Source: Paenibacillus marchantiae (GTDB taxonomy: Bacteria; Bacillota; Bacilli; Paenibacillales; Paenibacillaceae). From it: a stretch of DNA of 64,000 bases. Under the pieces are notes generated by a model, which was not told the DNA's origin, searched no databases, and worked only from the letters and a program-made list of their open reading frames with translations. The DNA is taken from NCBI RefSeq assembly GCF_028771845.1, contig NZ_CP118270.1, positions 4,712,001 to 4,776,000 of the forward strand. The letters are read 5' to 3'. Positions 26,110 through 35,193 of this stretch are shown here, one piece after another. Both the position numbers and the translations under genes were made by a program. Position 1 is the stretch's first letter. Each line of letters opens with the position of its first letter.

Positions 26110-27840
26110 GTGAGTGGATTTGAACAGAAATTCCGGATATTTTCGAAGCTGTGTACAGAGGATTATTTGATTCGACATGCCAACAAAGGGTTGTACAAAC
26201 GGTCTCTGAAAGAGTTGGATATTGGCGTGACTGTGCAATACACTTGGAACGAAGCCTCTGTGGGTTGTCAGTTGAGTGATGGTACACATTGTACACTTGA
26301 AAATACGCTGGATCATTGGGAGTGCTCCTGTCCGGCAGACAACATTTGCAAACATATACTGATTTCGATTTTGTATTATCAACGGGAACATCAGACAGAA
26401 GATACATTCAATCAGGGTGAAGCATCGTCATCAGCAGAGTTGGAACCTGAGTCTGGTCTGGTAACGGAGTCCCGCTTCCGCTGGATGGTGGAATCGGATC
26501 TTGCTCCTTTGATTAAGTCGTATAGCTCTTCCTTAATTGAGGAGGTTCTGTTCCGATTAAGATATCCGGAGCAGATTGAAGTATTGGAAGATACTCTTCT
26601 AACAGTGCGTCTAGTGAAACAAGAAATAGAGGTTTCGTTTACAGAAGAAGCTAGTCTGGCTAAGGCCCTGTGCAAAGTAAAACAAACTGCCGGCAATATG
26701 GCCAAACTTGAAGCATTATTACGGTATCGGATGCAACAAGGTTTGGCTGATACGGAAGCCATAAGTGGAAGAGTCCATGATGCCACGTTTTCACTTCAAA
26801 CGGTGCGGGAATGTCGTTCCATGCTGACAGGTCTGCTAAAGACGGGACTTGCTCGTCTACCACAATCGTATATGGCTCAATTGGAGACACTGGCGATTGC
26901 GGCCCATAGTGGTCATCTTCCTGACGTTGAGCGGAGTTTACGCGGGATTCAGGGGGAACTGCAATTGTTTTTTAACCGACATGTACGGTTCTCCATGCAA
27001 TCGATGCTTGATCGGGTAAGCAAGTTGTATCTTGCATTACAGGTGCTTGAACAAGAGAAGGTATCTGCATTCAAACAAAGTCAGCTCATTGGCAGTTTCC
27101 GAAGTAAATACTATACGGTTCCAGAGCTGCATCTGTATGGATTGGGTGCTGATGCATGGGAGACACGCTCTGGTTACCGTGGAATTACTTATTATTTCTA
27201 TTGCTTTGATGATGCGGAGATCTATACGTACAGCGATGTGCGGGCGGTATACTATGAAGATAATCAGTTCTCATATACAGAGCATTATGGTTCCTTCACT
27301 CCATGGCTGCCCAATCTGACTTTTCGTCAATTTTCCGGGGAAGAGGTGCAGTTTCGCTCGGTCAAAGCAAATGAAGAGCATAGACTCTCCTCCGGGGAAG
27401 GTGCAAAACTTACGTTACTGCCCCGAACAGGAGTTGAAGAGGTGAATCTGGGCAAGTACATGCAAGATATACCCTCCGTACTCGCTGAGGATGCACGCTC
27501 ATTTGAGTTGTTTTCCGTTCCGAAAGAACGACTGGCGATGATCAAGGTTGCCCGGGTTGTAGAGCATCGCTTCGATAAGAAATCACAGGACTTTATTCTA
27601 ACGATGGAGAGTGACCATGGGGAGACGTTGGATCTGACTCTTCCTTATTCAACGGAATGGGAGACCATGATCAAAAGGTTGGAGTCGGGTTATGGAACAG
27701 GAACACTCGAAAACTTTTATGCTTTCGTGCGTATAGAGCAACAACGGATATACCCGATCAGCTTCCTGAAGGGTCCAACAGTGATCAGTCTGAAACTGGA
27801 TACGGGTTATGGAAGGACGGGGAGAATTGGAAGACTATAG
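26110..27840 (+). CDS. yehQ: SWIM zinc-finger protein (YehQ-like)
   Basis: The 576-aa protein carries a SWIM zinc finger of pattern CxCx5CxH at Cys72, Cys74, Cys80 and His82 (WECSCPADNICKH), close to the N-terminus. SWIM domains bind zinc and mediate DNA or protein contact. The rest has a helical segment (about 190-320) and a beta-rich C-terminal half containing YRGITYYFYCFDDAEIYTYSDVR; no catalytic motif is recognised. The start is GTG 4 bases after the DUF4132 stop, so the two are very likely cotranslated. In E. coli the same family stands in the same gene neighbourhood, which implies a conserved multi-protein system. Confidence 0.85.
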   Translation: MSGFEQKFRIFSKLCTEDYLIRHANKGLYKRSLKELDIGVTVQYTWNEASVGCQLSDGTHCTLENTLDHWECSCPADNICKHILISILYYQREHQTEDTFNQGEASSSAELEPESGLVTESRFRWMVESDLAPLIKSYSSSLIEEVLFRLRYPEQIEVLEDTLLTVRLVKQEIEVSFTEEASLAKALCKVKQTAGNMAKLEALLRYRMQQGLADTEAISGRVHDATFSLQTVRECRSMLTGLLKTGLARLPQSYMAQLETLAIAAHSGHLPDVERSLRGIQGELQLFFNRHVRFSMQSMLDRVSKLYLALQVLEQEKVSAFKQSQLIGSFRSKYYTVPELHLYGLGADAWETRSGYRGITYYFYCFDDAEIYTYSDVRAVYYEDNQFSYTEHYGSFTPWLPNLTFRQFSGEEVQFRSVKANEEHRLSSGEGAKLTLLPRTGVEEVNLGKYMQDIPSVLAEDARSFELFSVPKERLAMIKVARVVEHRFDKKSQDFILTMESDHGETLDLTLPYSTEWETMIKRLESGYGTGTLENFYAFVRIEQQRIYPISFLKGPTVISLKLDTGYGRTGRIGRL

Positions 27841-28105
27841 TCAGTTGATGCAGAAGATCAGCAGCTGGTCAGAAGAGCTGTTTCTTCGCGGGTTATCCCA
27901 ATTCACACTGAAAGATATTGAAGTATTGGAACAGCTAATCGTGGAGACCTCGAGGTTCCAAATGACTTTCCTTCGTGAAATATTGGAACACATGATCGAA
28001 GAGGGACGAAAAACCGCTTTGGGGAGCGGCGATGAGGAGCTTATGTTGCTTCATTATTGCCGCCTCACACAGTATGTACAGCTCAGCACTCAGGAATCAT
28101 CCTGA
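27809..28105 (+). CDS. Small helical protein ending the yeh-like operon
   Basis: A frame of up to 98 aa overlaps the SWIM gene's end by 32 bases. The product is acidic and predicted all-helical (SSWSEELFLRGLSQFTLKDIEVLEQLIVETSRFQ), with no known domain. The true start is unclear: ATG at 27809, TTG at 27827 directly behind GGACGGGGAGAA, or ATG at 27848. Position inside the operon and before its terminator, and coding-like composition past the SWIM stop, support a real gene. It has no counterpart in E. coli that I know, so it may be a lineage-specific addition. Confidence 0.6.
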   Translation: MEGRGELEDYSQLMQKISSWSEELFLRGLSQFTLKDIEVLEQLIVETSRFQMTFLREILEHMIEEGRKTALGSGDEELMLLHYCRLTQYVQLSTQESS

Positions 28106-28119
28106 ACGGATTTACACAT

Positions 28120-28155
28120 AAAGAATTGCAGAAGCATGAGCCTCTGCAATTCTTT
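28120..28155 (+). terminator. Terminator of the MoxR-VWA operon
   Basis: A perfect 13-bp stem AAAGAATTGCAGA / TCTGCAATTCTTT with a 10-base loop lies 15 bases after the last stop codon. The T-run is short and interrupted by A. Confidence 0.8.
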
Positions 28156-28285
28156 ATATTTCATTTGAGTAAATTAGGATTTTGAACCTCCAAAGTTAAC
28201 GGTTATATTCGCTGAGATGTCATATCCCCGCTTATGATGCATACCCATACCATTAGGCGAATGCTGTCTTAAGGAGGAAACAGGC

Positions 28286-30796
28286 ATGTCCATGAGTGAA
28301 CCTCTGTTAACGCAAATTGTCAATCAACATATCCCGGCTGACGCGACTGTCGTCACCATTGATAAACCGGTCAAACATCCGGCCATTTACGCTTCAGATT
28401 TAACCGGAGACGGAATGCCGGAAATTGCTGCTGTATATGAGCAGGGCGGAGAATTAATGCTGCTAGTTCTGAAATTTTACCAGGGTCATTGGATCAAGAT
28501 GTCTTTGACGAAAGGTTTGGGTTATGGTGTTACCTTGCTGACAGCGGCATCGGTGACATCCACGGCGCGGAACAATCTCATTGTCGGCTGGCAGATCGGT
28601 GCGATCTGGTCGAAGCTTGCTGTATACGATTGGACGGAATCAGGACTGACAGATCAGGCGCCAGAAGATTTGTATTACAGCCATGCGGAAATCATTGATA
28701 TGCCGGGTCACCACGGCAGAGATGGCAAAGTAGAAATTGCACTCTGGATTCATGATACAGGTGAAGCTTATCGGGTCGAGATCATCCGCTGGCAGAATGG
28801 TAAATGGGTTCCCGCAACAGATGTATATCCGTATTACTTCCCTAAGGTCGTACAGTATTACGAACAATTGGCAGAACAACATCCAGATTATATTTTCTAT
28901 TGGTATTATCTTGCGGACGCTCAGTATAAAGCCGGATTATTTCCTGCTGCACTCGTTTCGGTCCAAAAAGCGCTAAGTTTCAGTGACCCCTACCCTTCAC
29001 GGGAAGTTCTGCTTGATCTGGAAAAGAAGATTAGGCAAGCCATGGGCACAGAGGGACCGCGTGAAACGACGTGGTTATTTCCGATATCGGTTAGAACAAC
29101 AACTGGAACCCGGTGGGGTTATATGGACGCCCAAGGTCGTATTCGTCTTGAACCGATACTTGACGATGCCCAAGACTTTCAACGAAATGGCCTGGCTGTC
29201 GTCGTAAAAGACGGGAAGACTGGCATCATCAATCTTAACGGTCAATTTGTCGTTCAACCTGTATACGATTCCATTAATTCTTTCACAGAAGGTCGGGCCA
29301 TAGTCATTGATTCCCAAGGGTTCAAGATGATTGATGAACAAGGCGCAGTATTGACCAAACGGGCATATCCGTTTATTGCCGATGTGAAGGACGGCCGAGC
29401 GCTATTTTACCTTTCAGACAGCAGTCAGGCAGGAGGGGAAGTCAGTCGTTACGGTTATTTGGATACCTCTGGAAATGAGGTCATTCGGGCGCAGTTCGCT
29501 TCAGCGAACGATTTTCAGGATGGCAAGGCCGTTGTACAGATCAAAGATAATGAATATGCGTTAATTAATCGAAATGGTCAGCGGCTGGCGACGTATCCAT
29601 ATGCCTATGTAGGACCTCTGGGTGACGGATTACTTCCTTTTCAGAAAGAAGCATCGGGTAAATACGGTTATATCGACGAAAGTGGTCATGTCCGAATTCA
29701 GCCGAGCTTTACCTCGGCATTTCCGTTCAGTGGTGGGTACGCTATTGTGAATACAGCGGAGGATTACAACTCCATCTATGGCGTTATTAATACTCAGGGC
29801 ACATTTACCATCCAACCCGCCTACAATGACATTCGAGATCTGGGAGAACATCGGCTGGCCTTGGGGCAAGCGATTGATCCCAAACAGTCTTTTATCGGAT
29901 CGGTCTATGCAATTGCAGATGTCAATGGTAGGAAACTTTCGGATTTTGTATATACGGATGTATCGAATTACAAGGGAGGGCTGGCTTCAGCCACAAATGG
30001 AACACAAACGTTCTTTCTGGATCTAAATGGCCGACCTGCATCAGGATACCCCCGTGTTGAAGGCTCGGGCACACTCGAATTGGTAGCTCCCGATCTGATC
30101 AAGGCATATGTGGACCAGCGTGTATCCTATGTAAACCGAACCGGGCAGATCATCTGGCGCCAAAATACAATCGTTCCTCTTCACCCGCCTTATCGTGTAC
30201 GGGAAGAGAAATATAAGCCAAACCCCGATTACCTCGTGTATTATCCGCAGGTGGAAGGGTTAACCGATCAAGCCGTTCAGCTTGCAGTAAACGCCAAGTT
30301 AAAGGCACTTTCCCAAGTGAAGCCAATCCCCGCGGATCAGAAGCTGGATTACACGTATACAGGGGGTTTTGATATTACGTTCTACCAACAGCAATTGCTT
30401 CAACTCAAACTTACGGGTTATAACTACCCGGCTGGTGCAGCACACGGCATGCCAACGATGATCTATGCGATCATTAATCTGAGCAGTGGTCAGATGTATG
30501 AACTCAAGGATTTGTTTAAACCGAACAGTGATTATGTGAAGGTACTTAGCAAAATCGTAGGAGATCAGATCAAGAATGATCCGCAGTACTCTTATGTTTT
30601 TCCGGACACGTATGAGGGAATCAGCCCGGATCAGCCTTTTTTTGTCACAGCGGATGCACTGCATCTATATTTTAGCCCTTATGAAATCGCTCCTTATGTC
30701 GCGGGATTTCCGACATTTACAATTCCTTTTACGCAGATCAAGGATATCATTAATACAGAGGGTTCATTCTGGAAAGCTTTTCACGAGCAGCCGTAA
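28286..30796 (+). CDS. WG-repeat protein with FG-GAP-like head and DUF3298-like tail
   Basis: The 836-aa protein has three visible parts. Residues 35-50 contain SDLTGDGMPEIAAVY, resembling calcium-binding FG-GAP/VCBS repeats. Residues 175-235 look like a TPR (YWYYLADAQYKAGLFPAALVSVQKAL). From about 265 to 620 there are at least seven WG repeats, each a [WY]G-[YI]-[ILM]-[DN]-x-x-G core such as WGYMDAQGRIRLEP and YGYIDESGHVRIQP. The C-terminal 190 residues fit the DUF3298/RsiV-like fold (AAHGMPTMIYAIINLSSGQMYELKDLF). DUF3298 proteins are usually exported, yet no signal peptide or membrane helix is visible here. AAGGAGGAAACAGGC precedes the ATG. Function unknown. Confidence 0.82.
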   Translation: MSMSEPLLTQIVNQHIPADATVVTIDKPVKHPAIYASDLTGDGMPEIAAVYEQGGELMLLVLKFYQGHWIKMSLTKGLGYGVTLLTAASVTSTARNNLIVGWQIGAIWSKLAVYDWTESGLTDQAPEDLYYSHAEIIDMPGHHGRDGKVEIALWIHDTGEAYRVEIIRWQNGKWVPATDVYPYYFPKVVQYYEQLAEQHPDYIFYWYYLADAQYKAGLFPAALVSVQKALSFSDPYPSREVLLDLEKKIRQAMGTEGPRETTWLFPISVRTTTGTRWGYMDAQGRIRLEPILDDAQDFQRNGLAVVVKDGKTGIINLNGQFVVQPVYDSINSFTEGRAIVIDSQGFKMIDEQGAVLTKRAYPFIADVKDGRALFYLSDSSQAGGEVSRYGYLDTSGNEVIRAQFASANDFQDGKAVVQIKDNEYALINRNGQRLATYPYAYVGPLGDGLLPFQKEASGKYGYIDESGHVRIQPSFTSAFPFSGGYAIVNTAEDYNSIYGVINTQGTFTIQPAYNDIRDLGEHRLALGQAIDPKQSFIGSVYAIADVNGRKLSDFVYTDVSNYKGGLASATNGTQTFFLDLNGRPASGYPRVEGSGTLELVAPDLIKAYVDQRVSYVNRTGQIIWRQNTIVPLHPPYRVREEKYKPNPDYLVYYPQVEGLTDQAVQLAVNAKLKALSQVKPIPADQKLDYTYTGGFDITFYQQQLLQLKLTGYNYPAGAAHGMPTMIYAIINLSSGQMYELKDLFKPNSDYVKVLSKIVGDQIKNDPQYSYVFPDTYEGISPDQPFFVTADALHLYFSPYEIAPYVAGFPTFTIPFTQIKDIINTEGSFWKAFHEQP

Positions 30797-30861
30797 CCAA
30801 TCCATGTCACCCCGTAACCTAATGCCTACGAATGGTGTTTAGATAGGGGAGGGGATTTGGA

Positions 30862-31335
30862 TTGTTGCTGAATGCGGTTCAACGTTTTCTGGTTTTAGGG
30901 ATTGAGTTTGTTATCGTGATGCTGAGTGCTGTGGTCGCACTTGAATTTCTGGAAGGGTTCAAAATTGGAACGAGCGAGTATTATGGTTTGCGGAATGCGG
31001 GTCACATATTTTTTCTACTGATTTTTATCACCTTTAGTCCATATGTATTCGCATTTTATACTGTAGTTGTAAGTCCAATTTCATGGCTTCTGCGTAAATA
31101 TGTTCCTTTTGTTATTGCCAGGGTGTTTGTATATAGTGCTGGTTGCGGGTTATTAGGTTCATGGGTATTTGAGCAGATGTTCAGTGACTACATGATCGAG
31201 TCGTATTATCTGAACCGAGCGACTTCCATCTGGCTATTTGCGCTTGCGGGGGTGATTTACGCAATAGTAGAAAATAGGGTTTTGCAAAGGAATAAGGTGC
31301 GAGCAGAGAACATTGAAATTTCGAATAAAGTATGA
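30862..31335 (+). CDS. Small multi-pass membrane protein of unknown function
   Basis: The 157-aa protein has four hydrophobic stretches (near residues 8-30, 47-70, 84-104 and 121-139), with a short basic tail, and no family I recognise. The start is TTG at 30862 behind GGGGAGGGG. It follows the WG-repeat gene by 65 bases and may share its transcript. A terminator lies about 90 bases downstream. Confidence 0.65.
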   Translation: MLLNAVQRFLVLGIEFVIVMLSAVVALEFLEGFKIGTSEYYGLRNAGHIFFLLIFITFSPYVFAFYTVVVSPISWLLRKYVPFVIARVFVYSAGCGLLGSWVFEQMFSDYMIESYYLNRATSIWLFALAGVIYAIVENRVLQRNKVRAENIEISNKV

Positions 31336-31423
31336 GAACTATAAGGGTGGTTAGGATCTTTCAAAGAGATCAATTTTCTGCCCCGGATTATTCATAACGA
31401 AGTTAGCCAGTCTTCATCGGTAA

Positions 31424-31451
31424 GAGGCCATATGTTCCATATGGTCTTTTT
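31424..31451 (+). terminator. Terminator after the membrane-protein gene
   Basis: A GAGGCCATATG / CATATGGTCTT stem around a TTC loop is followed by TTTTT. It separates this transcript from the iron operon. Confidence 0.82.
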
Positions 31452-31593
31452 ATGTTTGCCTGAATTTTCATTTGAAATAATTCTGAATGATCCATTTATT
31501 ATCCGTATAGAGGTATTTTTGCTCCGTATTGAGGTAGTAGCTAATCAATGGGCTGTGAGATATTAATTGGGCGTATATAACACTGCGCGATAT

Positions 31594-31608
31594 TGAGAAT
31601 GATTATTA
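31594..31608 (+). promoter_or_regulatory. Fur box of the siderophore uptake operon
   Basis: TGAGAATGATTATTA matches the 7-1-7 Fur consensus TGATAATNATTATCA at 13 of 14 defined bases when the single G for T is the main change and T for C a second one (12 exact plus N). It lies just before the ribosome binding site of the first ABC gene. Repression by iron-loaded Fur is expected. Confidence 0.72.
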
Positions 31609-31625
31609 ATGTCAGGAGGAGCGGG

Positions 31626-33425
31626 ATGAACACCACATCTGAAGTATCCGGTTTAATGGAAGTAACCAAAGAGCGTAAAGGTTTGCTGATTACAGCAAGT
31701 ATCTTCTCGATTTTATCGAGTCTGCTGCAAATAGTTCCATTTATCGGAGTGTATAAAATCGTCGAAGAACTGTTAATCCATGCTCGGGAGCCATCTGGCC
31801 TGGACAGGGATTTGCTGATGTATTGGGGATTAGTCTCTTTTGGAGCGCTGATCGCCGGACTTATTGCGCTTTATATTGGAGGCATGTGCTCGCATATCGC
31901 TGCGTTCAACATCCTGTACCAGCTCAGAGTAAAGCTTGCCGACCATGTGGCAAAAGTGCCGATGGGGTATCACACTCGAACTGCGACAGGTGAGCTGAAA
32001 AAAATCATTGAAGTTAGCGTTGAGAAAATAGAGAAGTTTATCGCGCATCAGCTTCCCGATCTCGTAAGTGCGATTGTCATTCCACTGGTGCTGCTTTGCT
32101 ATTTGTTCTGGCTAGATTACCGTATGGCACTGGTCTTGCTAGTTCCCATGATTATCGGGTTCTGGCTGCAAAGCAGCATCTTCCGAAATGAGCGGGGGCG
32201 TCAGGCATATCGTGATTTTCAGCATGCGATTGAAGAGATGAACTCAACAGGGGTTGAGTACGTAAGAGGAATGCCGGCGGTAAAAGTATTCGGTATTACA
32301 GCGGACTCGTTTCTCACCTTTAAACAGGCAGTAACTCGTTATCGCGATATCTCGTTGAGAATAACCGATTTATGTAAAACGTCGTATGGCATGTTTTTCA
32401 TCATCATAATTTCGCTGGTTACCTTTATTGTTCCGATCGGCATTTTACTTTCCAGCGGAAACGCAGGCAATCAGTCTTTTGCGATCACCTTTATTCTATT
32501 TCTGATCATTACACCAAGTTTGTCCGCGCCACTCTTGAAGCTGATGTATCTGGGCAGTGGCATGCGTGAGATCGTGGAAGGTCAGAATCGAATCAAGGCT
32601 GTATTTGCCGAGTCGGTTGTACAGGAACCTCTCTCTCCGCAAGTGCCCGATACATATGAGGTGGCTTTTCGGCAGGTATCCTTTGCTTATGAACAAAAGG
32701 ATAGCGAAGCGTTCAAACCTGTACTTCAAGAAGTTGATTTTGTAGCTAAAGCAGGAGAAATGACCGCATTGGTTGGACCTTCGGGTGGCGGAAAATCTAC
32801 CATTGCCAATCTGCTTCTGCGTTTCTGGGACGTGCAGCAAGGCGAAATTACAATTGGCGGGGTTCCTATTCAGGAAATGGGGACAGAGAAGTTAATGGAG
32901 ACGGTTTCGTTTGTATTCCAGGACGTACATCTGTTCTACGACACGATTGAGGAAAATATCCGCATGGGCAATACAGCTGCATCGCGGGATGATGTCATTG
33001 CTGCGGCTCGAACAGCTTGTTGTCATGAGTTTATTGAGAATCTGGATGAGGGATATGACACCAAAATTGGAGAAGGTGGTACGTACCTGTCTGGTGGTGA
33101 AGCTCAACGGATTGCCATTGCGAGAGCTTTACTCAAGGATGCTCCCATTCTTGTATTGGATGAAGCGACAGCATATGCGGATGCAGAAAATGAACATAAG
33201 ATCCAGCAAGGACTGGCCCAACTAGTTCAAGGTAAAACGGTCCTGATTATTGCTCATCGTCTAACAACGATTCGGGCAGCTGAACAGATTCTGGTCATTC
33301 GTCAGGGTACCATTGTTGAGCGAGGTACACATGATCAATTACGCGAGGCAGACGGTTTGTATGAGAAGATGTGGCAGGCTCATATTCATGCAGCTTCGTG
33401 GAAGCTTGGAGGTGCGAAGCAATGA
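31626..33425 (+). CDS. ABC half-transporter, siderophore-import type (IrtA/YbtP-like)
   Basis: The 599-aa protein fuses an exporter-type membrane domain (six helices, about residues 20-310) to an ATPase domain with Walker A GPSGGGKST, signature LSGGEAQRIAIARAL, Walker B LVLDEATAYAD and the switch histidine in IIAHRLTT. The DEATAYAD variant and the gene order are typical of the IrtAB and YbtPQ group, which import ferric siderophores despite an exporter fold. The longer frame from 31593 is rejected because CAGGAGGAGCGGG precedes the ATG at 31626. It is the first gene behind a Fur box and is cotranslated with the second half-transporter through ATGA. Confidence 0.9.
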   Translation: MNTTSEVSGLMEVTKERKGLLITASIFSILSSLLQIVPFIGVYKIVEELLIHAREPSGLDRDLLMYWGLVSFGALIAGLIALYIGGMCSHIAAFNILYQLRVKLADHVAKVPMGYHTRTATGELKKIIEVSVEKIEKFIAHQLPDLVSAIVIPLVLLCYLFWLDYRMALVLLVPMIIGFWLQSSIFRNERGRQAYRDFQHAIEEMNSTGVEYVRGMPAVKVFGITADSFLTFKQAVTRYRDISLRITDLCKTSYGMFFIIIISLVTFIVPIGILLSSGNAGNQSFAITFILFLIITPSLSAPLLKLMYLGSGMREIVEGQNRIKAVFAESVVQEPLSPQVPDTYEVAFRQVSFAYEQKDSEAFKPVLQEVDFVAKAGEMTALVGPSGGGKSTIANLLLRFWDVQQGEITIGGVPIQEMGTEKLMETVSFVFQDVHLFYDTIEENIRMGNTAASRDDVIAAARTACCHEFIENLDEGYDTKIGEGGTYLSGGEAQRIAIARALLKDAPILVLDEATAYADAENEHKIQQGLAQLVQGKTVLIIAHRLTTIRAAEQILVIRQGTIVERGTHDQLREADGLYEKMWQAHIHAASWKLGGAKQ

Positions 33426-35170
33426 GGAACTATTTATACAATATATCGGGTGGAAACCCCCGCAGTCTGCTTCCCTCCATCATAGCCGCCATTCTGGACG
33501 GGATTGCCAAGATCGTTCCGGCTGCGCTGCTCGTTGATATTTTCAATACGATATACAAATCCTTCGCTGAACCGGATAAAGGACTGGACATCCAGCGAAT
33601 GTGGGTGGTGTGCTGCATTCTGTTTGCATGGCTTTTGGTGGAATATGCGGCTTACTCTTCTCTCTATGATAAAACTTATCGGGCAGCATACAGCCTCGCC
33701 GCAACGGGACGTTTGAAGCTGGCTGAACATATTCGTCATCTGTCATTGGGTTTCTTCGGCAAAAGGGACCCGGGAGATCTGACCAATCTGATTCTGAGTG
33801 ATTATGGACAGGTAGAGCATACGATCTCTCACAATCTGTCACAGCTCATCAGCGCAATTGTGCTGCCGGTGTTGGCTTTTGCTGGACTGCTGTTTGTAGA
33901 TTGGCGAATGGCAGTGGCGATGTTCATCGCTGTTCCACTGGGGGTGGCCTTGTTATGGATGACAGACTCCATTCAGGCTCGCTTAAGCGAGAATCATGTG
34001 AGAGCCAAGAACGAAGCGGCCAGTCGGCTGCAAGAGTATTTAACGGGTATTCGTGAGATCAAAGCCCACAATATGGGCGGAGAACGATTTGAACGACTGC
34101 GTCGTTCTTTTGACGAGTTGAAGTCGGCATCCATTCGGTTGGAAGGCATTATGGGTCCGATGATTATGGGCGCGATGTTGCTTGCGCGTTCCGGCATGAT
34201 GTGGATGATTTTGGCGGGGAGTTATTTGCTTGCTGGCGGGGAATTGACATTGCCGATATTTTTGCTGTTTTTGCTAGTCGGTACCAAAGTGTTTGAACCT
34301 CTGACCGTTGCGCTGATGAGTTATGGCGAGATGCGGTACTCCGCATATAGTGCACGGCGCATTATGGAAGTGCAGCAGGAGGCGCCGATGACAGGAACAG
34401 GAAGCGTACAACCTAATCAGGCCATTTCGTTTGACCGCGTAACCTTTGGTTATGATGATGAGCTGCCTGTGCTGAAGAATTTGTCGTTTACCATTCCTCC
34501 GCACACCATTACTGCACTTGTAGGGCCTTCCGGCAGTGGTAAAAGTACGGTTACCCGTCTCATTGCGCGTTTCTGGGATGTGCAGTCAGGTTCCATTACG
34601 ATTGGCGGGCAGCCAATTAACCGTATGGACCCGGAGAAACTGTTGGAGGATATCTCTGTTGTCTTCCAGGACGTATATCTGTTTCAGGATACAATCGGTA
34701 ACAACATACGTGTAGGGAAGAAAGAGGCTACCCAGGCAGAAATTGAAGAAGCAGCACGTCGGGCTTGCTGTCATGAGTTTATCGCAAGTCTGCCTCAAGG
34801 ATATGACACGTTAGTGGGAGAAGGAGGCTCGACGTTATCTGGTGGGGAAAAACAGCGTATATCGATTGCACGTGCGTTGTTGAAAAATGCATCCATCGTA
34901 TTGCTGGACGAAGCTACGGCATCACTTGATCCAGAAAATGAAGCCGCAGTTCAGCAAGCGATTAACGAGCTGGTCGCGAACAAAACGGTAATTCTAATCG
35001 CTCATCGTTTGAAAACGATCCAAAATGCGGATCAGATCCTTGTCCTGGATCAGGGCCAGCTTGTGGAACAAGGAACGCATGAGCAATTATTGCTAACATC
35101 AGGTATCTATTCGCGTCTGTGGCAATTACAGCATGATGCCGAGGGATGGCAAGTAAAAGTAAATGTGTAG
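33422..35170 (+). CDS. ABC half-transporter, siderophore-import type (IrtB/YbtQ-like)
   Basis: This second 582-aa half-transporter forms the expected heterodimer with the preceding gene. It has the same layout: six membrane helices to about residue 310, then Walker A GPSGSGKST, signature LSGGEKQRISIARAL, Walker B IVLLDEATASLD and IAHRLKT. Both members of the pair keep complete ATPase motifs. The ATG at 33422 overlaps the upstream stop (ATGA) with GGAGGTGCGAAGCA as ribosome site; the longer frame from 33371 is not needed. The siderophore-binding lipoprotein gene follows at once, which argues for import rather than export. Confidence 0.9.
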   Translation: MRNYLYNISGGNPRSLLPSIIAAILDGIAKIVPAALLVDIFNTIYKSFAEPDKGLDIQRMWVVCCILFAWLLVEYAAYSSLYDKTYRAAYSLAATGRLKLAEHIRHLSLGFFGKRDPGDLTNLILSDYGQVEHTISHNLSQLISAIVLPVLAFAGLLFVDWRMAVAMFIAVPLGVALLWMTDSIQARLSENHVRAKNEAASRLQEYLTGIREIKAHNMGGERFERLRRSFDELKSASIRLEGIMGPMIMGAMLLARSGMMWMILAGSYLLAGGELTLPIFLLFLLVGTKVFEPLTVALMSYGEMRYSAYSARRIMEVQQEAPMTGTGSVQPNQAISFDRVTFGYDDELPVLKNLSFTIPPHTITALVGPSGSGKSTVTRLIARFWDVQSGSITIGGQPINRMDPEKLLEDISVVFQDVYLFQDTIGNNIRVGKKEATQAEIEEAARRACCHEFIASLPQGYDTLVGEGGSTLSGGEKQRISIARALLKNASIVLLDEATASLDPENEAAVQQAINELVANKTVILIAHRLKTIQNADQILVLDQGQLVEQGTHEQLLLTSGIYSRLWQLQHDAEGWQVKVNV

Positions 35171-35193
35171 AATTGGAGAGGAGAATAGTTCAA

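Noticed and set aside
31626..35170. Multidrug or peptide exporter reading of the ABC pair
   Set aside because: The Fur-like box and the cotranscribed siderophore-binding lipoprotein make iron uptake more likely.
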